Under the pieces are notes generated by a model. The model searched no databases. It had not been told where the DNA came from and saw nothing but the letters and a program-made list of their open reading frames with translations. From positions 1-24,574 of the forward strand of contig JBLNAZ010000117.1 of the NCBI GenBank assembly GCA_050259615.1: a stretch of 24,574 nucleotides of DNA, given 5' to 3'. The DNA is from JAAXKN01 sp050259615 (GTDB lineage: Bacteria; Bacteroidota; Ignavibacteria; Ignavibacteriales; SURF-24). Shown one piece after another: positions 16,035 to 24,029 of the stretch; position 1 is the first letter of the stretch, and each line of letters starts with the position of its first letter. The position numbers were made by a program, and so were the translations under genes.

Positions 16035-18131
16035 ATGACTAAAAAAGAAGTCATAGTAGATGATAATACGGTTGAAACTGAGAAAAAGCCGGAAAGCCCA
16101 ACCGGCAAAACTGATACATTCGGAGGCCTGACAAAGGACGAACTGATGAACGCTCTCAGGCTTATGTATATGTCGCGTCAGATCGACTTAAAATCTATGA
16201 CATTGTTAAAGCAGGGAAAATCGTTTTTCCACATTGCAGGCGCCGGTCATGAGGCAGTTCAGGTTGCCTGCGGTCTTTCGATGAAAAAAGGTCTGGACTG
16301 GGCTTATCCTTACTACCGCGACCTGGCTTTTTCACTGGCCGTGGGAATTAAACCCGAAGAGGTCTTCCTGGCTTTGCTTGCAAAAGAAGATGACCCGATG
16401 ACAGGCGGCAGACAGATGCCCTGCCACTGGGGCCATAAGGAGTTCAATATACCCACACAGTCTAGCCCGACCGGCACACAGTTTCTCCAGGCTGTTGGCA
16501 CTGCATTAGCAGGCGTTCGTACAAACTCAGGCGCTGTAGTTTATGTATCGAGCGGTGAGGGCACAACAAGCCAGGGTGAATTTCATGAGGCTGTCAACTG
16601 GGCAAGCCGCGAAAAGCTGCCTGTAGTATTTGTAATACAAAATAATAAATATGCCATTTCTGTCCCCGTCAGCCAGCAGTCGGCAGGCAAGGATTCCTCA
16701 ATTTCGGAGATGATGAAGGGCTATGAAAACCTGCTGAGGCTCAGGGTGGACGGAACCGATTTTCTTGCAATGCATGCAGCGGCTCAGACTGCTTTTAAGT
16801 ATGCCAGACAGGGCAGGGGCCCCGCTTTAATTGAAGCAGATTGCGTTAGGCTTCTTTCACATTCCTCCTCTGATGACCAGAAAAAGTACAGGGATCTCCT
16901 GGAGATAGAAACTGACACAAAGCGCTGCCCTATAGAAAAGTTTTCACAGTTTCTGATTAAAAGAGGGGTGCTTACTGAACTTGCCTATAACGAACTGAAA
17001 AAGGAAGTTAATAACCATATTGAAGAGGCGGCAGGCTGGGCAATGACCCGCCCGGACCCCAAGGCTGAAACTGCAAGGCTTTACGTTTATGATGAAAGCG
17101 GCAAAAAGGACCGCCTTGAGTATGAAAAAACCAGGCCTGAAGGAAAGCCCGTCGTTCTGGTAGATGCCATTAACCACGCCCTTCGCGAGGAGATGGAAAG
17201 AAACGATAAAATTTACCTTTTTGGGGAGGATGTGGCTGATCTCAAAGGTGGCGTATTCTCTGCAACAAAAGGGCTTTCAACACAGTTCGGAAATAAAAGA
17301 GTTTTCAACTCGCCCCTTGCTGAGGCAAGTATAGTGGGAGTTGCAATTGGTATGGCATTAACCGGCCTGAAGCCGGTTGTGGAGATCCAGTTCGGCGATT
17401 ATATATGGCCTGCCTTCATGCAGTTCAGGGATGAAATGGTTACCTACCGCTACCGTTCCAATAACTTCTGGGAAGCTCCCGTTGTAACCCGCGTTGCCGT
17501 GGGAGGTTTTATTCATGGCGGCCTTTATCACAGCCAGAACATTGAAGGCTTCTTTGCCCATATGCCGGGCATTTATATAGCCTATCCGTCCAATGCAGCT
17601 GACGCAAAGGGGCTGCTTAAAACGGCTTTAAGACTGAATGACCCGGTACTGTTCCTGGAACACAAAGGCCTCTACCGCCAGAGCTATTCAACTGCTCCCG
17701 AACCCGATGCAAATTACCTTCTGCCTTTTGGAAAAGCACGGACGGTAAGGGAGGGAACGGATATTAGTGTCATTACCTATGGCGCTATGGTGCATGAATC
17801 CAGTTTCGCAGCTTCTAAACTGGAAGAAGATGGCTATTCAATTGAAATAATTGATATCAGGACAATTAACCCGCTGGATGAAAATGCAATTTTTGAGTCG
17901 GTAAAGAAAACCGGCAAAGCGGTGGTTGTCCATGAGGATATGCTTACCGGTGGCTTTGGAGCCGAAATTGCAGCCAGAATTTCGGACAAATGCTTCCAGT
18001 ATTTGGATGGACCTGTAAAAAGGATTGCTGGGCTGGACACCCATGTGCCATATCATCCGAATCTCGAGAATACAGTACTTCCAACCAGAGAAAGAATTTA
18101 CAGATCGATGAAGGAAATTCTGGCTTATTAA
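16035..18131 (+). CDS. 2-oxoacid dehydrogenase E1 component, fused alpha and beta subunits
   Basis: About 698 residues in one chain. This thiamine-diphosphate enzyme decarboxylates a 2-oxoacid and transfers the acyl group to the E2 lipoyl arm. The alpha part (about 35-360) shows FHIAGAGHEAVQVACG, RQMPCHWGH and the TPP/Mg motif from Gly174 (GEGTTSQGEFHEAVNWA) to Asn203-Asn204 (QNNKYAISVP). The beta part (about 370-698) shows LFGEDVADLKGGVF, FNSPLAEASIVGVAIGMAL, QFGDYIWPAFMQ and HGGLYHSQNIEGFFAH. Both halves look complete. I take ATG 16035 because AGAGGG lies four bases before it; ATG 16017 in frame is possible but poorly supported. Fused E1 of this kind is common in Bacteroidota and annotated variously as pyruvate- or branched-chain-specific; sequence alone does not settle the substrate. 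E2 begins 38 bases after its stop. Confidence 0.9.
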   Translation: MTKKEVIVDDNTVETEKKPESPTGKTDTFGGLTKDELMNALRLMYMSRQIDLKSMTLLKQGKSFFHIAGAGHEAVQVACGLSMKKGLDWAYPYYRDLAFSLAVGIKPEEVFLALLAKEDDPMTGGRQMPCHWGHKEFNIPTQSSPTGTQFLQAVGTALAGVRTNSGAVVYVSSGEGTTSQGEFHEAVNWASREKLPVVFVIQNNKYAISVPVSQQSAGKDSSISEMMKGYENLLRLRVDGTDFLAMHAAAQTAFKYARQGRGPALIEADCVRLLSHSSSDDQKKYRDLLEIETDTKRCPIEKFSQFLIKRGVLTELAYNELKKEVNNHIEEAAGWAMTRPDPKAETARLYVYDESGKKDRLEYEKTRPEGKPVVLVDAINHALREEMERNDKIYLFGEDVADLKGGVFSATKGLSTQFGNKRVFNSPLAEASIVGVAIGMALTGLKPVVEIQFGDYIWPAFMQFRDEMVTYRYRSNNFWEAPVVTRVAVGGFIHGGLYHSQNIEGFFAHMPGIYIAYPSNAADAKGLLKTALRLNDPVLFLEHKGLYRQSYSTAPEPDANYLLPFGKARTVREGTDISVITYGAMVHESSFAASKLEEDGYSIEIIDIRTINPLDENAIFESVKKTGKAVVVHEDMLTGGFGAEIAARISDKCFQYLDGPVKRIAGLDTHVPYHPNLENTVLPTRERIYRSMKEILAY

Positions 18132-18169
18132 TATCTTCATCAACAAATAACAATTAGCAGAGGGATGAA

Positions 18170-19963
18170 ATGAAAATTGATGTTGTTATGCCCAAGATGG
18201 GGGAGAGTGTCAACGAGGGTACAATAATAAAGTGGCATAAAAAGCAGGGGGAACGCGTAAAAAAAGATGAGATAATCTTCGAAATCAGCACGGATAAAGT
18301 TGATACAGAAATACCTTCCCCGGCAGACGGCATACTTTCAGAAATAAAAGTCTTTGAACAGGAGACAGTTCAGACAGAAACAGTTGTTGCAGTAATTGAA
18401 ACTGAAGCCTCCAAAACAGAGTCTGCAAATGCCGGAGGAGGAAAACCCCCGGAAATATCGCGCGGCACAGAAACTCCCGTAAAAGAAAGCAAAAAGCCTT
18501 CTCCCGAGGTAAAATCCGCCTCTGAAGCAGCCCCAAGGGAAGTTCCATCCACCAAACAGGCAGGAGGCAGCCTGGTGGATATACCAATGCCTAAGATGGG
18601 TGAATCCGTCATGGAAGGCACTATAATCAAATGGCACAAAAAGCCGGGCGAAACCATTAAAAAAGATGAAACGCTTTTTGAGATAAGTACAGACAAGGTA
18701 GATACGGAAATACCATCACCCGAAAACGGTGTTCTTGCTGAAATTCTGGTGCAGGAACAAGAAACAGTTTCAGTAGACACAATAGTGGCAAGAATTTCCA
18801 CTACCGGAGGCACTCAGCGCCAGCAGGAAAGGGTTGAAGAACCTATTATAAAAGCCGGAGTTCAAAAGGTTCATTCTCCGGGTCCCCTTGTTGAAGACAC
18901 GGTAAAGGAAGCCGGAACTGTAGCTGAGTTCTACAAAGAGCCCCCGGCATCCGGTGGTTTCTTTTCTCCTTTGGTGCTTAACATTGCACAGAAAGAAAAC
19001 GTAAGTTATGATGAATTAAACAGAATTAAAGGCTCCGGCATTGAAGGAAGGGTTACTAAAAAAGATATACTTGACTACATTTCCCAAAGAGGGAAATCCG
19101 GAACGCCGCAGCCTCAGATATTTACACCTCAGGAGGTAAGGAATGAACCTCACCAGGCTTACTATTCCCAGCCCGTTGAAGAACGCGAGAAGCCTAAAGC
19201 GCAGCCTAAGACTCCGGAATTCCAGCCAACGGAACAAAAGGGAACTCCTTCAGGTAAAAATACTGAAGTAATTCCGATGGATAATATCCGTCAGAAAATA
19301 ATGTATCATATGGTTAAAAGCCGCGATACATCGGTTCATGTAACGGCTGTTGTTGAAGCAGATGTGACAAAAGTTCACAATTTTATCAAAAACAATAAAG
19401 ATATTTTTCTAAAGAGAGAAAATATAAAGTTGACTTATATGTCCTTTATAGCTTATGCCTGCATTAAAGCATTAAAACAGTATCCGTATCTGAATTCCGC
19501 AATTGATGGCACTAATATTGTATTAAAAAAATATATAAACCTTGGTTTCGCCGTAGCGGTGGAGCCAAACGGTTTAATTGTTCCGAATATTAAAAATGCT
19601 GACGAAAAGAACATAGTCGGACTTGCCAGGGCAATTGCGGATTTAAGTAATAAATCCAGAACTAAAAAACTTACTCCTGATGATATATCCTCAGGGACTT
19701 TCAGCATTACCAACTATGGCGTTTTTGGAACCCTCTTCGGCACGCCAATTATCAATCAGCCGGAAGTCGCTATCTTAGGAGTTGGTACGGTTACCAAAAA
19801 ACCGGTCGTAATTGAAGCCGACGGTACGGATACTATAGCAATAAGACACATGCTGTATTTGTCACTTAGTCACGACCACCGTCTTGTCGATGGAATGCTG
19901 GGCGGAAAATTCCTCAAATTTATAAAAGATACCCTGGAAAACTTCGATTCTTTTGAAATTTAA
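18170..19963 (+). CDS. 2-oxoacid dehydrogenase E2 acyltransferase with two lipoyl domains
   Basis: 597 residues. This is the core of the complex, passing the acyl group from lipoyl-lysine to CoA. Lipoyl domain 1 spans 1-78 with Lys43 and domain 2 spans 136-211 with Lys176; both lysines sit in the identical block EISTDKVDTEIPSP. Linkers rich in Pro, Ala, Lys and Glu separate the domains. The peripheral-subunit-binding domain (about 264-304, FFSPLVLNIAQKENVSYDEL then IEGRVTKKDILDYI) holds E1 and E3. The catalytic domain (about 372-597) ends with SHDHRLVDG: His570 and Asp574 form the acetyltransferase HxxxDG centre. GAGGG precedes the ATG. The substrate could be pyruvate, branched-chain oxoacid or 2-oxoglutarate. 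It is in one direction with lpdA, lipB, E1 and lipA. Confidence 0.93.
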   Translation: MKIDVVMPKMGESVNEGTIIKWHKKQGERVKKDEIIFEISTDKVDTEIPSPADGILSEIKVFEQETVQTETVVAVIETEASKTESANAGGGKPPEISRGTETPVKESKKPSPEVKSASEAAPREVPSTKQAGGSLVDIPMPKMGESVMEGTIIKWHKKPGETIKKDETLFEISTDKVDTEIPSPENGVLAEILVQEQETVSVDTIVARISTTGGTQRQQERVEEPIIKAGVQKVHSPGPLVEDTVKEAGTVAEFYKEPPASGGFFSPLVLNIAQKENVSYDELNRIKGSGIEGRVTKKDILDYISQRGKSGTPQPQIFTPQEVRNEPHQAYYSQPVEEREKPKAQPKTPEFQPTEQKGTPSGKNTEVIPMDNIRQKIMYHMVKSRDTSVHVTAVVEADVTKVHNFIKNNKDIFLKRENIKLTYMSFIAYACIKALKQYPYLNSAIDGTNIVLKKYINLGFAVAVEPNGLIVPNIKNADEKNIVGLARAIADLSNKSRTKKLTPDDISSGTFSITNYGVFGTLFGTPIINQPEVAILGVGTVTKKPVVIEADGTDTIAIRHMLYLSLSHDHRLVDGMLGGKFLKFIKDTLENFDSFEI

Positions 19964-20057
19964 TTAACCAAATAAGGAATATTCCCGAATTAAATTTCAC
20001 TTTATTCGTTTTTTAGTTTAAATAATTTGCTTAAATTGATTACCGTAATTCTTCTTT

Positions 20058-20079
20058 TGTAGAGCGATGCCGCTCTGCA
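20058..20079 (+). terminator. Hairpin between E2 and lipA
   Basis: A 9-bp stem (TGTAGAGCG with CGCTCTGCA, one G-U pair) closes on an ATGC loop and is followed by ACTGTTTTATAG. The T-tract is weak. It lies 95 bases after E2 and 28 bases before the lipA start, so it may be a partial terminator or an attenuator in the lipA leader. Confidence 0.45.
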
Positions 20080-20106
20080 ACTGTTTTATAGAAAGGTTAT
20101 AGAGCT

Positions 20107-21024
20107 TTGACAAACCAGAATCAAAAAATAAATCAGTACCAAAAAAATTATAAAGAGTCGGTAGAAAAAGAAAAAGATCAGTTGGGTAAAAAACCGGAAT
20201 GGCTGAAGGTCAGGCTTCCGATTGGCCAGAATTTCTCGGATGTTCATCATTTAATGAGAGCCTCAAAGCTTAATACAGTTTGTGAAGAGGCTAAGTGTCC
20301 TAACATGGGTGAGTGCTGGAATAACCGTACCGCCACCTTTATGATCCTTGGAGATACCTGCACAAGAAGCTGCGGATTCTGCAATGTAAAGTTAGGCCTC
20401 CCGAATGAACTGGATCTGGATGAACCCAGACGCGTTGCCGAGGCAGTTGAGATACTTAAACTGAGGCATGCTGTAATTACTTCGGTTAACCGTGATGAGT
20501 TGAAAGACGGCGGCTCATCAATATTTTCTGAAACCGTGCGCCTTATAAAGGAAAATATGCCCTACTGTACGGTTGAAATTCTTATACCTGACTTTAAAGG
20601 TTCGGAAGAAGCATTTGAAATTATTATGAAGAATCCGCCCGACATTCTTAACCATAACCTGGAAACCGTCGAGAGGCTTTACCACGTCGTAAGACCTCAG
20701 GCAAAGTACGAAAGAAGCCTTGAACTTATTAAATGGTTCAAAGGCAGGGGGTTAAGAACAAAAAGCGGAATAATGGTGGGTATCGGGGAGCATACAGATG
20801 AAGTTCTTAGCCTTATGCAGGACCTGAGAAGTCACGAGTGCGACATTCTTACAATAGGACAGTATCTGCAGCCGACAAAGATGCATCTGCCTATCGACAG
20901 ATACGTGACACCAGAAGAATTCAGAATGTTCAGGGAAGAAGGGCTTAAGATGGGATTTAAGGCTGTTGAATCGGCTCCTTTGGTCAGAAGCTCATATCAT
21001 GCTGATAAACATGCAAGAGAATAA
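20107..21024 (+). CDS. lipA: Lipoyl synthase
   Basis: 305 residues from a TTG start with GAAAGG ten bases upstream. LipA is a radical SAM enzyme that inserts two sulfurs into protein-bound octanoyl groups, completing lipoate on E2. The auxiliary sulfur-donor cluster is CEEAKCPNMGEC (Cys59, Cys64, Cys70), the SAM cluster is CTRSCGFC (Cys85, Cys89, Cys92), and the C-terminal RSSY (294-297) supplies the serine ligand to the auxiliary cluster. Other family blocks are VITSVNRDELKDGG and NHNLETV. The first 30 residues are Gln-, Asn- and Lys-rich and poorly conserved, so a start a little downstream is possible, but no good ATG offers itself. It closes the lipoate cluster; with LipB and E2 the cofactor pathway is complete. 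Confidence 0.95.
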   Translation: MTNQNQKINQYQKNYKESVEKEKDQLGKKPEWLKVRLPIGQNFSDVHHLMRASKLNTVCEEAKCPNMGECWNNRTATFMILGDTCTRSCGFCNVKLGLPNELDLDEPRRVAEAVEILKLRHAVITSVNRDELKDGGSSIFSETVRLIKENMPYCTVEILIPDFKGSEEAFEIIMKNPPDILNHNLETVERLYHVVRPQAKYERSLELIKWFKGRGLRTKSGIMVGIGEHTDEVLSLMQDLRSHECDILTIGQYLQPTKMHLPIDRYVTPEEFRMFREEGLKMGFKAVESAPLVRSSYHADKHARE

Positions 21025-21084
21025 AATGAGTGTAATAATCGTAAGTTGCTCCATCATTATTATTTCAGTTAAATAATTGGAATG

Positions 21085-21119
21085 AAAGGTTACTGATTTC
21101 CGGTAACCTTTTTTGTTTT
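21085..21119 (+). terminator. Rho-independent terminator (or attenuator) between lipA and the kor operon
   Basis: A perfect 9-bp stem, AAAGGTTAC (21085-21093) with GTAACCTTT (21103-21111), has a 9-base loop and runs into TTTTTTGTTTT. It is 60 bases after the lipA stop and about 30 bases before the ferredoxin-subunit start. Confidence 0.88.
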
Positions 21120-21141
21120 AAATAAATTACGGGGTACCATA

Positions 21142-21429
21142 ATGGCTAAGGTAAAAGGAGATATCTTAATTGATATCGAAAAATGCAAGGGATGTGAACT
21201 TTGCAAAGTAGCTTGTCCTCAGGACACCCTTGATCTTTCGCGTAAGCTGAATACCAAAGGGTATCATTATATCGTGAAAATTGAGGATAACTGTACTGGA
21301 TGTACTAATTGTGCTCTTGTATGCCCGGAAGGCATAATAAAAGTCTATAGAAAAACCTTGAACAAAAAGGAACCGGTAGCAACTATAACTAACGTAACTA
21401 ACGATATAACAGTGACGGTGCAACAATGA
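21142..21429 (+). CDS. korD: 2-oxoacid:ferredoxin oxidoreductase, delta (ferredoxin) subunit
   Basis: 95 residues with two complete CX2CX2CX3CP [4Fe-4S] motifs: Cys15/18/21/25 (CKGCELCKVACP) and Cys51/54/57/61 (CTGCTNCALVCP). It carries electrons from the TPP-bearing beta subunit to external ferredoxin. It is the first gene of a four-gene operon; its last four bases overlap the alpha-subunit start (ATGA). A GGGG ribosome site lies about eight bases before the ATG. Standing alone it could be any small ferredoxin; the tight coupling to the alpha, beta and gamma genes makes the subunit call firm. Confidence 0.9.
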   Translation: MAKVKGDILIDIEKCKGCELCKVACPQDTLDLSRKLNTKGYHYIVKIEDNCTGCTNCALVCPEGIIKVYRKTLNKKEPVATITNVTNDITVTVQQ

Positions 21430-22502
21430 AAGAATTAAAACTTATGAAAGGAAACGAAGCTCTGGCAGAAGCTGCTATACGTAGCGGCTGCGATGCTTAC
21501 TTCGGATATCCTATTACGCCACAATCAGAAGTGCTGGAATATCTTAGCCTCGAAGCTGAAAAAAGAACTGGTATGGTAGTACTTCAGGCAGAAAGTGAAG
21601 TGGCATCCATCAACATGGTTTATGGTGCTGCCGGAACAGGTAAAAGAGTTATGACATCTTCCTCTAGCCCGGGCGTAAGCCTCATGCAGGAAGGTATTTC
21701 ATACATTGCATGCGCAGAACTGCCATGCCTGATAGTTAACGTTATGAGGGGCGGCCCCGGTCTCGGAACTATTCAGCCTTCACAGGGTGATTATTTCCAG
21801 GCAGTTAAAGGCGGCGGCCACGGCGATTATAAGATGATCGTGCTTGCCCCTTCAACCGTGCAGGAAATGGTCGACTTTGTACGCCTGAGCTTCGAACTGG
21901 CATTCAAGTGGAAAAATCCTGTTATGATACTGGCCGACGGAGCCCTGGGACAGATGATGGAAAAAGTTGAACTTTTTGAGCAGCAGCCCAGGAAAACAAA
22001 CATTGAGCCGTGGGCTACTGTTGGTAAACCCAAGGACAGGGAAAGAAATTATATTACTTCTCTTCATATTCAGCCCGATAAGATGGAAGAGATCAACCTC
22101 CACCTCCAAAAAAAGTATAATGAAATTGTTGAGGAAGAAACCAGGTTTGAGGCAATCGGCTGCGAGGACGCAGACATTATCCTTACCGGATTCGGACTTG
22201 TAGCCAGAATCTGCCAGAAGGCAGCAGAGCTTGCTAAGGAAAAGGGAATTAAGGTTGGCGTTTTCAGACCTATTACTCTCTTCCCGTTCCCATATGATGA
22301 ACTTTCAAGACTCTCTTCCAGCCCGAAATTAAAGGGCATACTTGATGTGGAAATGAATGCCGGACAGATGGTTGAAGACGTCAGACTTGCCGTCAACGGT
22401 AAAACAAGAGTAGAATTTCACGGCAGAATGGGCGGCGTCGTCCCTAGTCCTGAAGAAGTTCTCGCTAAAATTGAAGATAAATTTGTGGGAGAATTGGTAT
22501 GA
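21426..22502 (+). CDS. korA: 2-oxoacid:ferredoxin oxidoreductase, alpha subunit (KorA/VorB type)
   Basis: 358 residues. It forms, with the beta subunit, the TPP-dependent enzyme that oxidatively decarboxylates a 2-oxoacid to acyl-CoA and reduces ferredoxin, or runs the reverse CO2-fixing reaction. Recognisable blocks: GNEALAEAAIRSGC, GYPITPQSEVLEYL (about 24-37), QAESEVASINMVYGAA, TSSSSPGVSLMQEGISYIA and MRGGPGLGTIQPSQGDYFQA; the C-terminal domain II ends at HGRMGGVVPSPEEV. This short alpha lacks a fused gamma domain, fitting the separate gamma gene downstream. The type is annotated elsewhere either as 2-oxoglutarate (KorA) or branched-chain 2-oxoacid (VorB); the sequence does not decide. It overlaps both neighbours by four bases. 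Confidence 0.9.
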   Translation: MKELKLMKGNEALAEAAIRSGCDAYFGYPITPQSEVLEYLSLEAEKRTGMVVLQAESEVASINMVYGAAGTGKRVMTSSSSPGVSLMQEGISYIACAELPCLIVNVMRGGPGLGTIQPSQGDYFQAVKGGGHGDYKMIVLAPSTVQEMVDFVRLSFELAFKWKNPVMILADGALGQMMEKVELFEQQPRKTNIEPWATVGKPKDRERNYITSLHIQPDKMEEINLHLQKKYNEIVEEETRFEAIGCEDADIILTGFGLVARICQKAAELAKEKGIKVGVFRPITLFPFPYDELSRLSSSPKLKGILDVEMNAGQMVEDVRLAVNGKTRVEFHGRMGGVVPSPEEVLAKIEDKFVGELV

Positions 22503-23320
22503 ACGAGAAAACAATGTTAGAAGAAACCTCTATGGATGCTTCAGTTCAGGAAGAAACAATCTGTTGCCCGGAAAACCTGGTATATGAAAGACCTGATACT
22601 TTAACAGATACACCTATGCACTACTGCCCGGGCTGCGGACACGGCGTGGCACACCGCCTGATTGCAGAAGCCATCCATGAACTTGGAATTCAGTCGCAGA
22701 CTGTGGGTGTTGCTCCCGTCGGATGTTCGGTCTTTGCATATAATTACCTGAATATCGATATGACAGAGGCTGCCCACGGAAGAGCAAGTGCAGTTGCTAC
22801 CGGCATCAAACGCGTTCTGCCTGAAAAGTTTGTGTTCTCCTACCAGGGTGACGGCGACCTTGCCGCTATCGGTACTGCTGAGACAATTCACACCTGCAAC
22901 AGGGGAGAAAACATCCTTATCGTTTTCATAAATAACGGTATTTACGGCATGACTGGCGGACAGATGGCTCCTACTACTCTGCCAGGAATGAAATCTACAA
23001 CTTCTCCGTTCGGCCGTGACGTGTCAACAATGGGTAACCCGTTAAAAATTACGGACATAGTTGCAACACTTCCCGGTGTTTACTACGCAACACGTTGTGC
23101 AGTTAATACGCCTAACAATGTAAGAAAGGCAAAGAAGGCAATTACAAAGAGTTTCGAATACCAGAAGCTGAATAAGGGCCTCTGCTTTATCGAAATAGTT
23201 TCCAATTGCCCTTCAAACTGGAAGATGACACCGGTCCAGTCGAATAAGTGGATGGAAGAAAACATGCTTCCTTTCTATCCGCTTGGCGATTTAAAAGTAC
23301 CTAACGATAAGGAGAAATAA
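22499..23320 (+). CDS. korB: 2-oxoacid:ferredoxin oxidoreductase, beta subunit (TPP-binding)
   Basis: 273 residues. It binds thiamine diphosphate and one [4Fe-4S] cluster. The TPP/Mg motif runs from GDGDLAAIG (117-125) to NNGIYGMTGGQM (145-156). Candidate cluster ligands are Cys43 and Cys46 (CPGCGHG), Cys76 (VGCS) and Cys237 (SNCPSNWK), matching the pattern of KorB/PorB. The N-terminal 35 residues before HYCPGCG are longer than the catalytic core needs and include an extra CysCys pair (ICCPE). The start ATG overlaps the alpha stop by four bases. The gamma gene starts one base after its stop. Function is firm; substrate is open, as for the alpha subunit. Confidence 0.92.
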   Translation: MNEKTMLEETSMDASVQEETICCPENLVYERPDTLTDTPMHYCPGCGHGVAHRLIAEAIHELGIQSQTVGVAPVGCSVFAYNYLNIDMTEAAHGRASAVATGIKRVLPEKFVFSYQGDGDLAAIGTAETIHTCNRGENILIVFINNGIYGMTGGQMAPTTLPGMKSTTSPFGRDVSTMGNPLKITDIVATLPGVYYATRCAVNTPNNVRKAKKAITKSFEYQKLNKGLCFIEIVSNCPSNWKMTPVQSNKWMEENMLPFYPLGDLKVPNDKEK

Positions 23321-23321
23321 G

Positions 23322-23876
23322 ATGACTGAAGAAATTATTATTGCAGGCTTCGGCGGGCAGGGTGTGCTCTCAATGGGACAAATACTTTGCTATTCAGGTG
23401 TAATGGAGGATAAGGAAGTCAGCTGGATGCCTTCTTACGGCCCTGAAATGAGAGGCGGCACGGCAAACTGTATCACTATCATCAGCGACACAGCTATCAG
23501 TTCGCCGATTCTTACTAAATTCGATACTGTTATTGCACTTAACCAGCCGTCTTTGGATAAATTTGAATCTGCTGTTAAACCCGGCGGACTTCTCATTTAT
23601 GAAGCAAGCACTATACTGAACCCTCCTGCGAGGAAGGATATTGACATACTTGCCATTGAAGCCGCCAATGAGGCAACAAAGCTGAATAATTCTAAAATCA
23701 TGAACATGATCGTGCTTGGCGCATTTCTGAAAAAGAAGCCGATCATGGAATTGGAAACCATCCTCAAGGGGCTCAAAAAAGTGTTACCCGAAAGGTACCA
23801 TCACCTTCTTCCTCTTAATGAACAGGCACTAAGAAGGGGAATGGAACTTGCCGAAGGCGTAAGCGCGGCTGTTTAA
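23322..23876 (+). CDS. korC: 2-oxoacid:ferredoxin oxidoreductase, gamma subunit
   Basis: 184 residues, the usual size. The family pattern GFGGQGVLSMGQILCYSG (about 8-25) and PSYGPEMRGGTANCITIIS (about 38-56) is clear. The gamma subunit completes the heterotetramer and contributes to CoA binding and subunit contacts. GGAG at 23311-23314, within the end of the beta gene, is its ribosome site; only one base separates the two genes. It is the last gene of the operon, followed 15 bases later by an inverted repeat. Confidence 0.92.
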   Translation: MTEEIIIAGFGGQGVLSMGQILCYSGVMEDKEVSWMPSYGPEMRGGTANCITIISDTAISSPILTKFDTVIALNQPSLDKFESAVKPGGLLIYEASTILNPPARKDIDILAIEAANEATKLNNSKIMNMIVLGAFLKKKPIMELETILKGLKKVLPERYHHLLPLNEQALRRGMELAEGVSAAV

Positions 23877-23890
23877 CTATCTGCATTCTA

Positions 23891-23919
23891 TCCGGGAGGT
23901 CCAATGAGTGCCTCCCGGA
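23891..23919 (+). terminator. Hairpin after the kor operon
   Basis: A 9-bp GC-rich stem (TCCGGGAGG, 23891-23899, with CCTCCCGGA, 23911-23919) has an 11-base loop. It begins 15 bases after the gamma-subunit stop. The following AACATTTAACCTTTC is a poor T-tract, so it may stabilise the 3' end as well as, or rather than, terminate. Confidence 0.65.
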
Positions 23920-24029
23920 AACATTTAACCTTTCATACAGCTATTTCCCCGCTTATCAAATTATTCTTATTTCTCTTTATTTTTAACTTTCTCTGCCTTA
24001 AGTTTTCATAAAATATATAAGGGGATAAA

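Noticed and set aside
18370..18813. Minus-strand open frame of 147 codons inside the E2 gene, with a similar one at 18338-18637
   Set aside because: It lies opposite the two lipoyl domains, is low in complexity, lacks a ribosome site and reflects the composition of the real gene.
19976..19985. Perfect 10-base palindrome GGAATATTCC just after the E2 gene
   Set aside because: Too short and AT-rich to be meaningful alone; no loop, no T-tract and no second copy noticed.
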